Positions 9,451-21,659 of a stretch of 64,000 nucleotides of DNA are shown piece after piece; position 1 is the first letter of the stretch; every line of letters starts with the position of its first letter. This stretch comes from Luscinia megarhynchos (Eukaryota; Chordata; Aves; Passeriformes; Turdidae): positions 62,001 to 126,000 of the forward strand of contig JAPFBE010000067.1 in the NCBI GenBank assembly GCA_034336665.1, read 5' to 3'. The notes below the pieces were generated by a model that searched no databases, was not told the origin of the DNA, and worked only from the letters and a program-made list of their open reading frames with translations. The position numbers were made by a program, and so were the translations under genes.

Positions 9451-10625
9451 ATGTCAGAGCTCACACCCCAAATTCAGGGTTCAAACCCCAAATTCCAGAG
9501 CTCAGACCCCAAACTTTGTGGCTCAAATCCCGAATTTTGGGTTCCCAATCCCGAATTTTGGGTCTCCAACCCCAAATTTTGGGTTCCCAACCCCGGATTT
9601 TGTGGCTCCAACCCCAAATTTTGGGCTCCCAATCCCCAATTTTGTGACTCCAATCCCAAATTTTGGGTCTTCAATGCCAAATTTTGGGTTCCCAACCCCG
9701 AATTTTGTGGCTCCAATCCCAAATTTTGGGTTCCCAATCCCCAATTTTGGGTCTCCAACCCCAAATTTTGGGTTCCCAACCCCGGATTTTATGGCTCCAA
9801 TCCCAAATTTTGGGCTCCCAATCCCCAATTTCGGGTCCCCACCCCCAGTTTTTGGTGTCCCTAACCCCCCAATTTCGCATGTCCCCACCCCCCACTTCGG
9901 TCCCCAATCCCAAATTTCGGGTCCCCACCCCCACTTTTGGGTCCCCAATCCCGAATTTTTGGGCTCCCAATCGCGAATTTTATGGCTCCAATCTCGAATT
10001 TTGTGTCCCCAATCCCCAATCTTTCTGTCCCCAATCCCCAATGTCGGGTCCCCAATCCCAAATTTCGGGTCCCCACCCCCAATTTTGTGGCTCCAATCCC
10101 AAATTTCAGGTCCCCAATTCCAAATTTCGGGTCCCCAATCCCCAATTTTGTGTCCCCAACCCCCAATTTCGGGTCCCCAATCCCCAATTTTGGGCCCCCA
10201 ATCCCCAATTTCGGGTCCCCACCCCCAATTTCGGGTCCCCAACCCCCAATTTCGGGTCCCCAATCCCAAATTTCGGGTCCCCAATCCCCCAATTTCAGGT
10301 CCCCAACCCCCAATTTCGGGTCCCCAATCCCCAATTTCTCGGGTCCCCAATTCCCAAATTTCGGGTCCCCAATCCCCAATTTTGTGTCCCCAATCCCCAA
10401 TTTTGTGTCCCCAATCCCCAATTTCGGGTCCCCAATCCCCAATTTCGGGTCCCCAATTCCAAATTTCGGGTCCCCAATCCCCAATTTTGTGTCCCCAATC
10501 CCCAATTTTGTGTCCCCAACCCCCAATTTCGGGTCCCCAATCCCAAATTTCGGGTCCCCAATCCCCAATTTCGGGTCCCCACCCCCAATTTCGGGTCCCC
10601 ACCCCCAATTTCGGGTCCCCAATCC
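9450..10625. repeat. NOP53 intron repeat (ccccaatcccaaatttcgggt, ~21-24 bp)
   Basis: About fifty units. The left part has aaattttgggttcccaacccc, the right part caatttcgggtccccaatcc. It keeps long open frames on both strands (GPQSPIS-type and GDPKLGIG-type peptides), which are repeat artefacts. Confidence 0.92.
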
Positions 10626-10641
10626 CAAATTCGGGCCCCAC

Positions 10642-10740
10642 CTGCGAGGGCGGCTCCCCGGGCACGCTCAGCCTCCGCTGCAGCTTCTGCTCCTCCCTCG
10701 TCCTGCTCGTCTCCAGCTCCAGCGCCCGCAGCAGCAGAGC
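10642..10740 (-). CDS. NOP53: NOP53 exon 7
   Basis: Ninety-nine bases after GGCCAG encode ALLLRALELETSRTREEQKL then QRRLSVPGEPPSQ, phase 0 to phase 0, with a GTGGGG donor. Human has [31 protein letters not shown]. The frame is intact and a coiled, charged helix is likely. Confidence 0.9.
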
Positions 10741-10754
10741 CTGGCCAGGGCACC

Positions 10755-11690
10755 CGATGCACCCCAAAACGTCCCAGAAACACCCCAAAAACACCCTGGG
10801 ACCCCAAAAACATCCCAAAAACACCCTGGGACCCCCAAAAACACCCCAAAAACACCCTGGGACCCCAAAAACACCCCAAAAACACCCCTGGGACCCCAAA
10901 AACACCCCAGAAATACCCCGAAACACCCTGGGACCCCCAAAAACATCCCAAAAACACCCTGGGACCCCAAAAACACCCCAAAAACACCCTGGGACCCCCA
11001 AAACACCCCAGAAACACCCCGAAACACCCTGGGACCCCAAAAACATCCCAAAAACACCCCCAAAAACACCCTGGGACCCCCAAAAACATCCCAAAAACAC
11101 CCCAAAAACACTCTGGGACCCCAAAAACCACCCTGGGACCCCCAAAAACACCCCAGAAACACCCCCAGAAATACCCTCAAAACATCCCAGAAACACCCCA
11201 ATGCACCCCAAAAACACCCTGGAACCCCAGAAACACCCCAGAAACACCCTGGGATCCCCAAAAACCACCCTGAGATCCCCCAAAACACCCCATGAACCAA
11301 GCTGGGACCCCAAAACCATCCTGGGACCCCCAAAAACCATCCTGGGATCCCAAAAACCACCCTGGGACCCCAAAAACCACCCTGGGACCCCCAAAAACCA
11401 CCCTGGGACCCCCAAAATGCACCCCCAAAACCACCCTGGGACCCCAAAACCACCCTGGGACCCCCAAAAATCAACCTGGGATCCCCAAAACACCCTGGGA
11501 CCCCCAAAAACACCCCAAAACTGCCTGGGACCCCAAAAAACACCCTGGGACCCCAAAAAACCACCCTGGGATCCCCCAAAACACCCCATGAACCAACCTG
11601 GGACCCCAAAATGCACCCCAAAAACCATCCTGGGATCCCAAAACCGACCTGGGACCCCAAAAACCCACCTAGGATCTTCCAAACCCCTCT
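10755..11690. repeat. NOP53 intron repeat (caccctgggaccccaaaaa, ~30-36 bp)
   Basis: Around thirty copies of ccctgggaccccaaaaacac with aaaacaccccaaaaacacc spacers. The plus strand is poor in G, so the transcript is G-rich. Confidence 0.9.
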
Positions 11691-11699
11691 GAGTCCCCC

Positions 11700-12470
11700 A
11701 AAATCCCCTTAACCACCCCCCAAATCCCCTTAAATTGCTCCCCTAAAAATCCCCCGTAGGACCCCCCAAATCCCCCTCAGAGCCCCCCAAAATCTCCTCA
11801 GGGCCCCCCCAGAATCTCCTCAGAGCCCCCCAATCCTCCACAAGAAGCCCCCAAATCCCCCCAGGACCCCCCAAAATCCCCTCAGAGCCCCCCAAAAATC
11901 TCCCCAGGACCCCCCAAACCACCCCTGCACCCCCCAAAATCCCCTCAGGACCCCCAAAATCCCCCCAGGATGCCCCCAAAATCTCCTCCAGGACCCCACA
12001 AAATCTCCCTCAGGACCCCCCCAAATCCCTTCAGGACCCCCCCAAAATCTCCTCAGGACCCCCCAGCATCTCCTCAGGACCCCCCAAAATCTCCTCAGAG
12101 CCCCCCCAATCCTCCACAAGAAGCCCCCAAAATCCCTCCAGGACCCCCCAAAATCTCCCTCAGGACCCCCAAACCACCCCCTGCATTCCCCCAAAATCCC
12201 TCAGGACCCTCCAAAATGCCCCCCAGGATGCCCCCAAAATCTCCTCCAGGACCCCCCAAAATCTCCTCAGAGCCCCCCAATCCTCCACAAGAAGCCCCCA
12301 AAATCTCCCCAGGACCCCCCAAAATCTCCCTCAGGACCCCCCAAAATCCCTCAGAGCCCCCCAAAATCTCTCTTAGGACTCCCCCAAAATCCCCTCAGAG
12401 CCCCCCCAAAATCCCCTCAGGACCCCCCAAACCACCCCTGGACCCCCCAAACTCCCCCAGGTCCCCCAAA
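11700..12470. repeat. NOP53 intron repeat (ccccccaaaatctcctcagga, ~22-24 bp)
   Basis: About thirty units of caggaccccccaaaatctcc with occasional caatcctccacaagaagccc blocks that recur as a higher-order unit about every 260 or 170 bases (near 11830, 12110 and 12285). Confidence 0.9.
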
Positions 12471-12471
12471 C

Positions 12472-12564
12472 CTGGTGGTCCTGGAAGGGGGGTTGTAGGA
12501 GCCCCCTGGCCGATGACCTCCACGGGGGGGAGGGGCGAGGGCTTCACCTGCAGCCGGGGGGGCG
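12472..12564 (-). CDS. NOP53: NOP53 exon 6 (three one-base shortfalls)
   Basis: After CTTCCAG the coding frames read RPP / RLQVKPSPLPPVEVIGQGA / SYNPP / FQDHQ, each step needing one extra base: in a run of seven C, at GGGGC-TCC, and in a run of six C. Human has KRPARLHTKPSQAPAVEV and ASYNPSFEDHQ. The donor is CACCAG|GTTTGG. All three shortfalls look like under-called bases; as printed, the exon contains an early stop. Confidence 0.85.
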
Positions 12565-12649
12565 CTGGAAGGGGGAGGGGGGACACCCCAAAAATGAGAC
12601 CCCAGAACCTCGGGGAGAGGGGGCTCAAAGGGGATCTGGGGGGGTCCCA

Positions 12650-13760
12650 GGAGGGGTTTGGGGGGATTGAGAAGATTTTTGGGGGTCCCAGGAGGGGTTT
12701 GGGGGATTGGAGAAGATTTTGGGGGTCCCAGGAGGATTTGGGGGATTGGAGAAAGATTTTTGGAGGTCCCAGGAGAATTTGGAGGAGCTCAGAGAAAATT
12801 TTGGAGGGTCCCAGAAGATTTTGGGGGGTCCCAGGAGGGCTCAGGAGAGATCTGGGGGATGCCAGAGCTGCTCTGGGGGCGCTTCAAGGAATTTTGGGGG
12901 GCTGGCAGAAATTTGGGGGAGACTCCAGAGAGTTTGGGGGAAGCCTGGGGGGAGTTTTGGGGGGTCCCAGGGGAAATTTTTGGGATTTTTTGGGACTTTT
13001 GGGTGGTAGAAAAAATCTGGGGACACGCCAAAGAGTTTAGGGAGGGGGGTCTGGGGGGTCCCAGGTGCATTTTTGGGGTTTTTGGGAAAAAACCACATTT
13101 GGGGAGACTCCAGAGAGTTTGGAAGAACCCTGGGGGCGTCCCTGGGGAAATTTTGGGGATTTTTGGGTGGGAGCAAAAATTTGGGGGGACTCCAAAGAGT
13201 TTGGGGGATTCTGGGGGTCCCAGGTGGGTTTTTGGGCTGGTTTTGGGAGTTTTTTGGGAAAAAAAAACATTTGGGGAGACACCAGAGAGTCTAAGAGAAC
13301 CCTGGGGGGATTCTGGTGGAAATTTTGGGGATTTTTGGGTGGGAGCAGAAATTTGGGGAGACTCCAAGGAGTTTGGGGGAAGCCTGGGGGGTCCCAGGTG
13401 GGTTTTTGGGGTGTTTTTGGGAGTTTTTTGGGGAAAAAAAGCATTTGGGGAGACTCCAAAGAGTTTGGGGGAATCCTGAGGGGGTTTTGGGGGGCTCCCA
13501 GGGGAAATTTGGGGATTTTTTGGGAGTTTTGGGTGGTAGAAAAAATCTGGGGACACACCAAAGAGTTTGGGGAGATTCTGGAGGGTCCCAGGTGCATTTT
13601 TGGGAAAAAAAAACATTTGGGGAGACTCCAGAGAGTTTGGGGAAGCCTGGGGGTCTCTGGGGAAATTTTGGGGATTTTTGGGTGGGAGCAGAAATTTGGG
13701 GACACACCAAAGATTTTGGGGGGATTCTGGGGGGTCCCAGGTGGATTTTTGGGGGTTTTC
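12650..13760. repeat. NOP53 intron repeat, G-rich on plus strand (~100-250 bp higher-order)
   Basis: Units combine ggagactccagagagtttgg, ggggggtcccaggtgggttt and gggattttttgggagtttt. Unlike most arrays in the window, the G-rich strand here is the plus strand, so the transcript is C-rich. Confidence 0.9.
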
Positions 13761-13764
13761 CCAC

Positions 13765-13834
13765 CTGCACAGGAAGTTTCTTGGTCTGCTGGAGGTACCA
13801 GGGGTCCTGCCCGGCCAGGGGGCGTCCAGGGGGT
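13765..13834 (-). CDS. NOP53: NOP53 exon 5 (one base short)
   Basis: After CCCCAG the exon begins (S)NPLD and then, one base out of frame, PLAGQDPWYLQQTKKLPVQ to a CAG|GTGGG donor. Human reads [24 protein letters not shown]. The length of 70 should be 71 by the flanking phases; a missing base at GAC-GCCCCC restores the match. Confidence 0.88.
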
Positions 13835-13879
13835 CTGGGGGCACAGAGAGCTCAGGGAGGGGGTCCCCAAAATCCCCCC

Positions 13880-15650
13880 CACCCCTAAAATAATCCCAAA
13901 CCTCCCCCACCCCAAAACCCCCCAAAAATCCCATCAAATTTTACCAAAGCACCAAAAATCCCATCAAATTTTTTACAAATTTTAACCCAAATTCCCCAAA
14001 AATCCCCCCAAATCCCCAAAATTGACCCCAAACCCTCCAAAACTGCCCCCAAATTCCCCAAAATTGACCCCCAAACCCCCCAAAATTGATCCCAAACCCT
14101 CCAAAACTGCCCCCAAATTTCCCAAAATTGCCTCCAATCCCCCAAAATTGATCCCAAACCCCCTGAAGTTGCCCTCAAGCCCCTAAAATTGCCCCCAAAC
14201 CCCCCAAAACTGCCCCCCAAATCCCCCAAAATTGCCCCCCAAACCCCCCAAAATTGATCCCAAATCCCCTAAAATTGCCCCAACCCCCCAAAACTGATCC
14301 CAAATCTCCCAAAATTGCCCCAACCCCCAAAATTGATCCCAAACCCCCCAAAATTGATCCCAACTCCCCAAAATTGTCCCCAAAATTGCCCCAAACCCCC
14401 AAAATTGCCACAAACCCCCAAAATTGATCACAAACCCCCTGAAATTGCCCCCAAACCCCCCAAAATTGATCCCAAAGTCCCTGAAATTCCCTCAAGCCCC
14501 CCAAAATTGCACCAACCCCCCAAAATTGAATTCAACCCCCCAAAATTGCCCCCAAAAATTTCCCCAAACCCCCAAAATTGATCCCAAACCCCCCCAAAAT
14601 TGCCCCCAAATCCCCCAAAATTGATCCCAAACCCCCCAAAATGGATCCCGAACCCCCTAAAATTGCCCCCAACCCCCCTGAAATTGCCCTCAGACCCCCA
14701 AAACTGCCCCCAATCCCCCAAAATTGATCCCAAATCTCCCAAAATTGCCCCCAAACCCCCAAAATTGATCCCAAACCCCCTAAAATTGCCCCCAACCCCC
14801 CCCTGAAATTGCCCTCAGACCCCCAAAACTGCCCCCAATCCCCCAAAATTGATCCCAAATCTCCCAAAACTTCCCCAAACCCCCAAAATTGATCCCAAAC
14901 CCCCCCAAAATTGCCCCCAAATCCCCCAAATTGCTCCAAACCCCCCAAAACTTCCCCAACCCCCCAAAATTGATCCCAAACCCCCCAAAATTGATCCCAA
15001 ACCCCCCAAAATTGCCCCAAACCCCCAAAATTGATCCCAAAGCCCCTGAAATTGCCCCCAAAATCCCCCAAAATTGATCCCCAAACCCCATGAAATTGCC
15101 CCAAACCCCCCAAAACTGCCCCCAATCCCCCAAAATTGATCCCAAATCTCCCAAAATTGCCCCAAACCCCCCAAAATTGATCCCAAACCCCCAAAATTGA
15201 TCCCAAACCCCCTAAAATTGCCCCCCAAGCCCCCCCTGAAATTGTCCTCAGACCCCCAAAACTGCCCCCAATCCCCCAAAATTGATCCCAAATCTCCCAA
15301 AATTGCCCCCAAACCCCCAAAATTGATCCCAAACCCCCCAAAGTTGCCCCAAATCCCCCAAATTGCTCCAAACCCCCCAAAACTTCCCCAAACCCCCAAA
15401 ATTGATCCCAAACCCCCCAAATTGCCCCAAACCCCCAAAATTGATCCCAAAGCCCTGAAATTGCCCCCAAAATCCCCCAAAATTGATCCCAAACCCCATG
15501 AAATTGCCCCAAACCCCCAAAACCGCCCCCAAACCCCCAAAATCCCCCCAAAACTGCCCTCAAACCCCCTGAAAATTGCCCCAAACCCCCAAAATTGCCC
15601 CAAACCCCTGAAATTTCCCCCAACCCCCAAATCCCCCCAAACCCCCCAGG
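13880..15650. repeat. NOP53 intron repeat (ccaaaattgatcccaaacccc, ~21 bp)
   Basis: About eighty units. Related larger blocks recur, for example cctgaaattgccctcagacccc near 14680, 14800 and 15235, showing segmental duplication inside the array. Confidence 0.93.
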
Positions 15651-15657
15651 CTCTCAC

Positions 15658-15878
15658 TGTGCTGCCCCCAGATGTCGTAGAAGCCGCGCTGGGGGTCGGA
15701 GCGCCCCAGCTCGGGGGGCTTGGGGGGGTTCTGGGGGTTTTGGGGGGTCCCCCCCCGGGCCAGGCGCGCCCGCAGCCGCCGCTCCCCCCGCGGGAAAATC
15801 CCCAGGCGGGCTCGGCCCTCCCAGAACCGGCGGCGCCGCTTCTCCTTCCGCCCGTTGGGCGTCTGGTGGGCGCAGATG
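15658..15878 (-). CDS. NOP53: NOP53 exon 4
   Basis: After GGCAG the 221 bases encode (N)ICAHQTPNGRKEKRRRRFW, EGRARLGIFPRGERRLRARL, a proline-rich stretch and DPQRGFYDIWGQH, ending in phase 1 at A|GTGAGA. Human has [20 protein letters not shown] and ERPFYDLWASD. The frame is intact. Substitutions favour Arg, Gly and Pro, as expected from a strongly GC-biased locus. Confidence 0.93.
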
Positions 15879-15949
15879 CTGCCAGGGAAACGGGGAAAGC
15901 AGCGTGAGGGGAGAGACTGGAATGGGACAGCAGAAATGGGACACCAAAA

Positions 15950-18900
15950 CGGAATCCTAAAAATGGAACCCAAAAATGGAACCCCGAAAATGGAATCCTA
16001 AAAATGAAACCTCAAAAAAACCAGCATGAAAGGAGAGACTGGAATGGGACACCAGAAATGGAACCACAAAAATGGAATCCTAAAAATGGAACCCCGAAAA
16101 AACAGCCTGAAAATGAGACCCCGAAAATGGAGCACCGAAAATGGAACCCTGAAAGTGAGATCCCAAAAATGGAACCCAAAAAATGAAACCCCAAAAAAAA
16201 CCAGCATGAAAGGAGAGCCTGGAATGGGACCCCAGAAATGGAACCACAAAAATGGAATCCTAAAAATGGAACCCCGAAAAAACAGCCTGAAAATGAGACC
16301 CCGAAAATGGAGCACCGAAAATGGAACCCCAAAAATGGAACCCTGAAAGTGAGATCCCAAAAATGGAACCCAAAAAATGAAACCCCAAAAAACAGCCTGA
16401 AAGGAGAGCCTGGAATGGGACACCAGAAATGGAACCCCAAAATGGAATCCTAAAAATGAAACCCCGAAAAAACAGCCTGAAAATGAGACCCCGAAAATGG
16501 AGCACTGAAAATGGAACCCTGAAAGTGAGATCCCAAAAATGGAACCCAAAAAATGAAACCCCAAAAAAAACCAGCATGAAAGGAGAGCCTGGAATGGGAC
16601 ACCAGAAATGGAACCACAAAAATGGAATCCTAAAAATGAAACCTCAAAAAAACCAGCCTGAAAGGAGAGCCTGGAATGGGACACCAGAAATGGAACCACA
16701 AAAATGGAATCCTAAAAATGGAACCCCGAAAAAACAGCCTGAAAATGAGACCCCGAAAATGGAGCACTGAAAATGGAACCCTGAAAGTGAGATCCCAAAA
16801 ATGGAACCCAAAAAATGAAACCCCAAAAAAACCAGCATGAAAGGAGAGCCTGGAATGGGACACCAGAAATGGAACCACAAAAATGGAATCCTAAAAATGA
16901 AACCTCAAAAAAACCAGCATGAAAGGAGAGCCTGGAATGGGACACCAGAAATGGAACCACAAAAATGGAATCCTAAAAATGGAACCCCGAAAAAACAGCC
17001 TGAAAATGAGACCCCGAAAATGGAGCAGCGAAAATGGAACCCTGAAAGTGAGATCCCAAAAATGGAACCCAAAAAATGAAACCCCAAAAAAAACCAGCCT
17101 GAAAGGAGAGCCTGGAATGGGACCCCAGAAATGGAACCCCGAAAATGGAATCCAAAAATGGAACCCCGAAAAAACAGCCTGAAAATGAGACCCCGAAAAT
17201 GGAGCACCGAAAATGGAACCCTGAAAGTGAGATCCCAAAAATGGAACCCAAAAAATGAAACCCCAAAAAAAACCAGCATGAAAGGAGAGCCTGGAATGGG
17301 ACACCACAAATGGGACAGCAGAAATGGAATCCTAAAAATGAGATCCCAAAAAAACCAGCATGAAAGGAGAGACTGGAATGGGACACCAGAAATGGAACCC
17401 CGAAAATGGAACCCTGAAAATGAGATCCCGAAAATGGAACCCTGAAAGTGAGATCCCAAAAATGGAACCCAAAAAATGAAACCCCAAAAAAACCAGCCTG
17501 AAATGAGAGCCTGAAATGGGACCCCAGAAATGGAACCACAAAAATGGAATCCAAAAATGGAACCCCGGAAAAAAACAGCCTGAAAATGAGACCCGAAAAT
17601 GGAGCACCCGAAAATGGAACCCCAAAAATGGAACCTGAAAGTGAGATCCCAAAAATGGAACCCAAAAAATGAAACCCCAAAAATCCAGCCTGAAAGGGAG
17701 AGCCTGGAATGGGACCCCAGAAATGGAACCACAAAAAATGGAATCCTAAAAAATGGAACCCCGAAAAACAGCCTGAAAATGAGACCCCGAAAATGGATCA
17801 CCGAAAATGGAACCCTGAAAGTGAGATCCCAAAAATGGAACCCAAAAATGAAACCCCAAAAACAGCCTGAAAGGAGAGACTGGAATGGGACACCACAAAT
17901 GGGACAGCAGAAATGGAATCCTAAAAAATGAGATCCCAAAAACCAGCATGAAAGGAGAGACTGGAATGGGACACCAGAAATGGAACCCTGAAAATGGAAC
18001 CCTGAAAATGAGATCCGAAAAATGGAACCCTGAAAGTGAGATCCCAAAAATGGAACCCAAAAAAATGAAACCCCAAAAAAACCAGCCTGAAAGGAGAGCC
18101 TGGAATGGGACCCCAGAAATGGAACCACAAAAATGGAATCCAAAAATGGAACCCCGAAAAAACAGCCTGAAAATGAGACCCCGAAAATGGAGCACCGAAA
18201 ATGGAACCCAAAAAATGGAACCCTGAAAGTGAGATCCCAAAAATGGAACCCAAAAAATGAAACCCCAAAAAATCCAGCCTGAAAGGAGAGCCTGGAATGG
18301 GACCCCAGAAATGGAACCCCGAAAATGGAATCCAAAAATGGAACCCCGAAAAAACAGCCTGAAAATGAGATCCCGAAAATGGAGCACCGAAAATGGAACC
18401 CTGAAAGTGAGATCCCAAAAATGGAACCCAAAAAATGAAACCCCAAAAAAAACCAGCCTGAAAGGAGAGCCTGGAATGGGACCCCAGAAATGGAACCACA
18501 AAAATGGAATCCAAAAATGGAACCCCGAAAAAACAGCCTGAAAATGAGATCCCTAAAATGGAGCACCGAAAATGGAACCCCCAAAAATCAAAACCCCAAA
18601 AAAACCAGCCTGAAATGAGAGCCCTGAAATGGGACCCCAGAAATGGAAACCCAAAATGGAATTCTGAAAATGAGACTCGAAAATGGAGCACCGAAAATGG
18701 AATCCTAAAAATGAAACCCCAAAAAAACCAGCATGAAAGGAGAGACTGGAATGGGACACCAGAAATGGAACCCAAAAATGGAATCCTGAAAATGAGACCC
18801 CGAAAATGGAGCACCGAAATGGAACCCAAAAAATGAAACCCCAAAAAAACCAGCCTGAAATGAGAGCCTGAAATGGGACCCCAGAAATGGAACCCCAAAA

Positions 18901-20190
18901 ATGGAATCCTGAAAATGAGACCCCGAAAATGCAGCACCGAAAATGGAACCCTGAAAATGAGATCCCAAAAATGGAACCCCAAAAATGGAAACACAAAAAT
19001 GGAATCCAAAAAAAACAGCTCGAAAATGAGATCCCAAAAATGGAGCACCAAAAAATGGAACCCTGAAAATGAGATCCCAAAACAGAACCCAAAATGGAAC
19101 CCCAAAAACAGCCCGGAAATGGAACCCCCAAAAATGGAACCACAAAAATGGAACCCTGAAAATGAGACCCGAAAATGGAACACCAAAAATGAAACCCTGA
19201 AAATGAGATACCAGAAATGGAACCCCAAAAATGGAACACCAAAAAAACACCCTGAAAATGAGACTCCAAAAATGGAACCCAAAAATGGAACCCAAAAAAA
19301 ACAGCTCGAAAATGAGATCCCGAAAATGGAACCCCAAAAATGGAACACCAAAAATGAAATCCCAAAAATGAAACCGCAAATAAACACCCAGAAAATGAGA
19401 CCCCAAAATGAGACCCCCAAAAGTGGAACACCAAAAATGAAACCCTGCAAATGAGACCCGAAAATGGGACCCTAAAAAATGGAACCACAAAAATGGAACC
19501 TCAAAAATGGAACCCCCAAAAATGGAACCCCCAAAAAATGAGACCCCCAAAAATGGAACCCGCGAAAATGGAACCCCAAAAAATCAGCCTGAAAATGAGA
19601 TCTCAAAAATGGAACCCCAAAAATGAAATCCCAAAAATGAAACACTAAAACTGGAACACCAAAAATGGAACCCCACAAAAACAGCCCGAAAATGAGATCC
19701 CAAAAATGGAACACCAAAAATGAAACCCTGAAAATGAGACCCCAAAAATGGAACACCAAAAATGGGACCCCACAAATGAAATCCAAAAATACACCCCGAA
19801 AATGGAACCACAAAAATGGAACCATAAAAATGGAACCCAAATAAACACCCTGAAAATGAGATCCCAAAAATGAAACTCCAAAAATGAAACCTCAAAAACG
19901 AGACCCTAAAAAGCATCCCACAAATGAAACCCCAAAATTGAAACCCCAAAATTGAAACCCTAAAAATGAAACCCCAAAAAACACCCCAAAAATGAAACCT
20001 CAGAAATGAGACCCAAAAAAGAAACCCCAAAAATGAAACTCCAAAAAACCCCCAAAATCGAACCCCCAAAATCGAACCCCCAAAATCGAACCCCCAAAAT
20101 CGAACCCCAAAATGAAACCCCAAAAAACACCACAAAAATTAAACCGCAAAATTGAACCCCCAAAATTGAACCCCCAAACTGAAACCCCAA
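15950..20190. repeat. 4.2-kb array of a ~13-bp word (aaaatggaacccc) with ~240-bp higher order
   Basis: The basic word aaaatggaacccc varies to gaaaatgagacccc, aaaatggagcaccg and aaaatggaatccta. These are arranged in larger units marked by ccagcatgaaaggagagcctg and ggaatgggacaccagaaatg, repeated about fifteen times between 15950 and 18800. The right end (18900-20190) loses the higher-order order. It sits in NOP53 intron 3. Confidence 0.93.
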
Positions 20191-20313
20191 AACCCAGCGC
20201 GGCTCCCTGAGGGGAAATTCGGGTTCCAAGGGGATTTAGGGAGGGGGAACAATTTGGGGAGCCACAAAAATCCATTTTTAGCTCCCAAACCCCCCAAACC
20301 CCCCCAGACTCAC

Positions 20314-20416
20314 TTTTTCGGGGGGGGCACCTTGGAGAGGGGCTGCAGCACCAGGTCCACGTGCAGGGGCTTCTGGGGGGGCTTCTGGGGGGGCTTCTGG
20401 GGGGGCTTCCTGGGGC
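20314..20416 (-). CDS. NOP53: NOP53 exon 3 with internal PPQK repeat
   Basis: After CCAG the exon encodes (G)PRKPPQKPPQKPPQKPLHVD then LVLQPLSKVPPPK, ending in phase 2 at AAAAA|GTGAGT. Human has [20 protein letters not shown]. The PPQK units are an in-frame 12-base tandem repeat (aagccccccccag type), an expansion absent from my recollection of the human protein. Confidence 0.92.
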
Positions 20417-20506
20417 CTGGGGGGTCAAAAAGCCAAATTCACATTTTGGGCAGCCCAAAATCCTCAGGGAGGCAAATTTGGGGATGGAAAGAATAAAATT
20501 TGGGAC

Positions 20507-20571
20507 CTTGAGGGGCGTGGCCAGTGTCCAGGAAGAAAAGGGTTTTGTTGGGCTGCTCCGAGATCAGACCC
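20507..20571 (-). CDS. NOP53: NOP53 exon 2: MTR4 arch-interacting motif
   Basis: After TTCCAG the exon encodes (G)GLISEQPNKTLFFLDTGHAPQ, ending in phase 1 at CAAG|GTCCCA, a weak donor. Human has GGLLSEAPNEKLFFVDTG. LFFLD matches the arch-interacting motif (L-F-x-hydrophobic-D) by which Nop53 docks on the exosome helicase Mtr4. Phases with exons 1 and 3 agree. Confidence 0.93.
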
Positions 20572-20599
20572 CTGGAAGGGAATTGCACACGGGAGTGAG

Positions 20600-21590
20600 A
20601 GAGTCAGCCGGGGAAGTGAGAGATTCATCATGAAATGAGAGATTTGCACACAGAAATGAGAGATTTCCACACAGAAATGAGAGATTTCCACACAGAAATG
20701 AGAGATTTCCACACAAAATCAGAGATTCACCCATGAAAATTAGAGATTCACCATGAAATGAGAGATTCACCATGAAATGAGAGATTTCCACACAAAAATG
20801 AGAGATTTCCACACAAAAATGAGAGATTTCCACACAAAATTAGAGATCCACCCAGGAAAATCAGAGATTCAACATGAAATGAGAGATTTACACATAAAAA
20901 TGAGAGATTTCCACACAAAATTAGAGATTCGCCCATGAAAATGAGAGATTTCCACAAAAAAATGAGAGATTCACCCAGGAAAGTCAGAGATTTACACACA
21001 AAAGTGAGAGATTTACACACAAAAATGAGAGATTCACCCAGGAAACTCAGAGATTCACCACGAAATGAGAGATTTACACACAAAAATGAGAGATTTCCAC
21101 ACAAAATTAGAGATTCACCCAGGAAAATCAGAGATTCACCCATGAAATGAGAGATTTCCACACAAAATTAGAGATTCACCCAGGAAAGTGAGAGATTCAC
21201 CCAGGAAAGTCAGAGATTCACCACAAAATTAGAGATTTTCACACAAAAAATAAGAGATTTCCACACAAAATGACAGATTTCCACACAAAAATGAGAGATT
21301 TCCACACACAAAATGAGAGTTTCCACACAAGGTGGGGATTCACCCATGAAATGAGAGATTTCCACACAAAAATGAGAGATTTCCACACAAAAATGAGAGA
21401 TTTCCACACAAAAATAGGATTTCCAAAAACGAAAGTGGTGATTCACCCACAAAAAATTAAATTCACCCATGAAAATGAGAGATTCCCCACACAAATGAGA
21501 GATTCCCCCACGAAAATTAGATTCCCCCACACACAAATGAGATATTCTCCCACAAAATGAGGAGATTCACCAAAAATCAGAATTTCCATA
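20600..21590. repeat. NOP53 intron 1 repeat (gagatttccacacaaaaatga, ~21 bp)
   Basis: Nearly fifty units of agagatttccacacaaaaatg with agagattcacccaggaaaatc variants. A 70-base unique island follows at 21590-21660. Confidence 0.92.
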
Positions 21591-21659
21591 AACCTCATGG
21601 TCCCCAGGTCCGCCTCCAAAGGAACCCCCAGGGGCTCCGGGACCCCCAAAATCCTCAGG

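Noticed and set aside
9518..11692. A 724-residue open frame on the plus strand and a 719-residue one on the minus strand over the same bases
   Set aside because: Both are translations of two stop-poor minisatellites (GPQSPIS-type and KHPKNTP-type repeats). The minus-strand NOP53 exon 7 lies inside them in its own frame. No initiation context, domain or non-repeat composition supports a protein.
16905..19488. Long minus-strand frames with Phe-His-Phe-Trp repeats (up to 559 residues) resembling membrane proteins
   Set aside because: They are the reverse translation of the aaaatggaacccc array. Hydrophobicity is a by-product of TTTCCATTTTT words.
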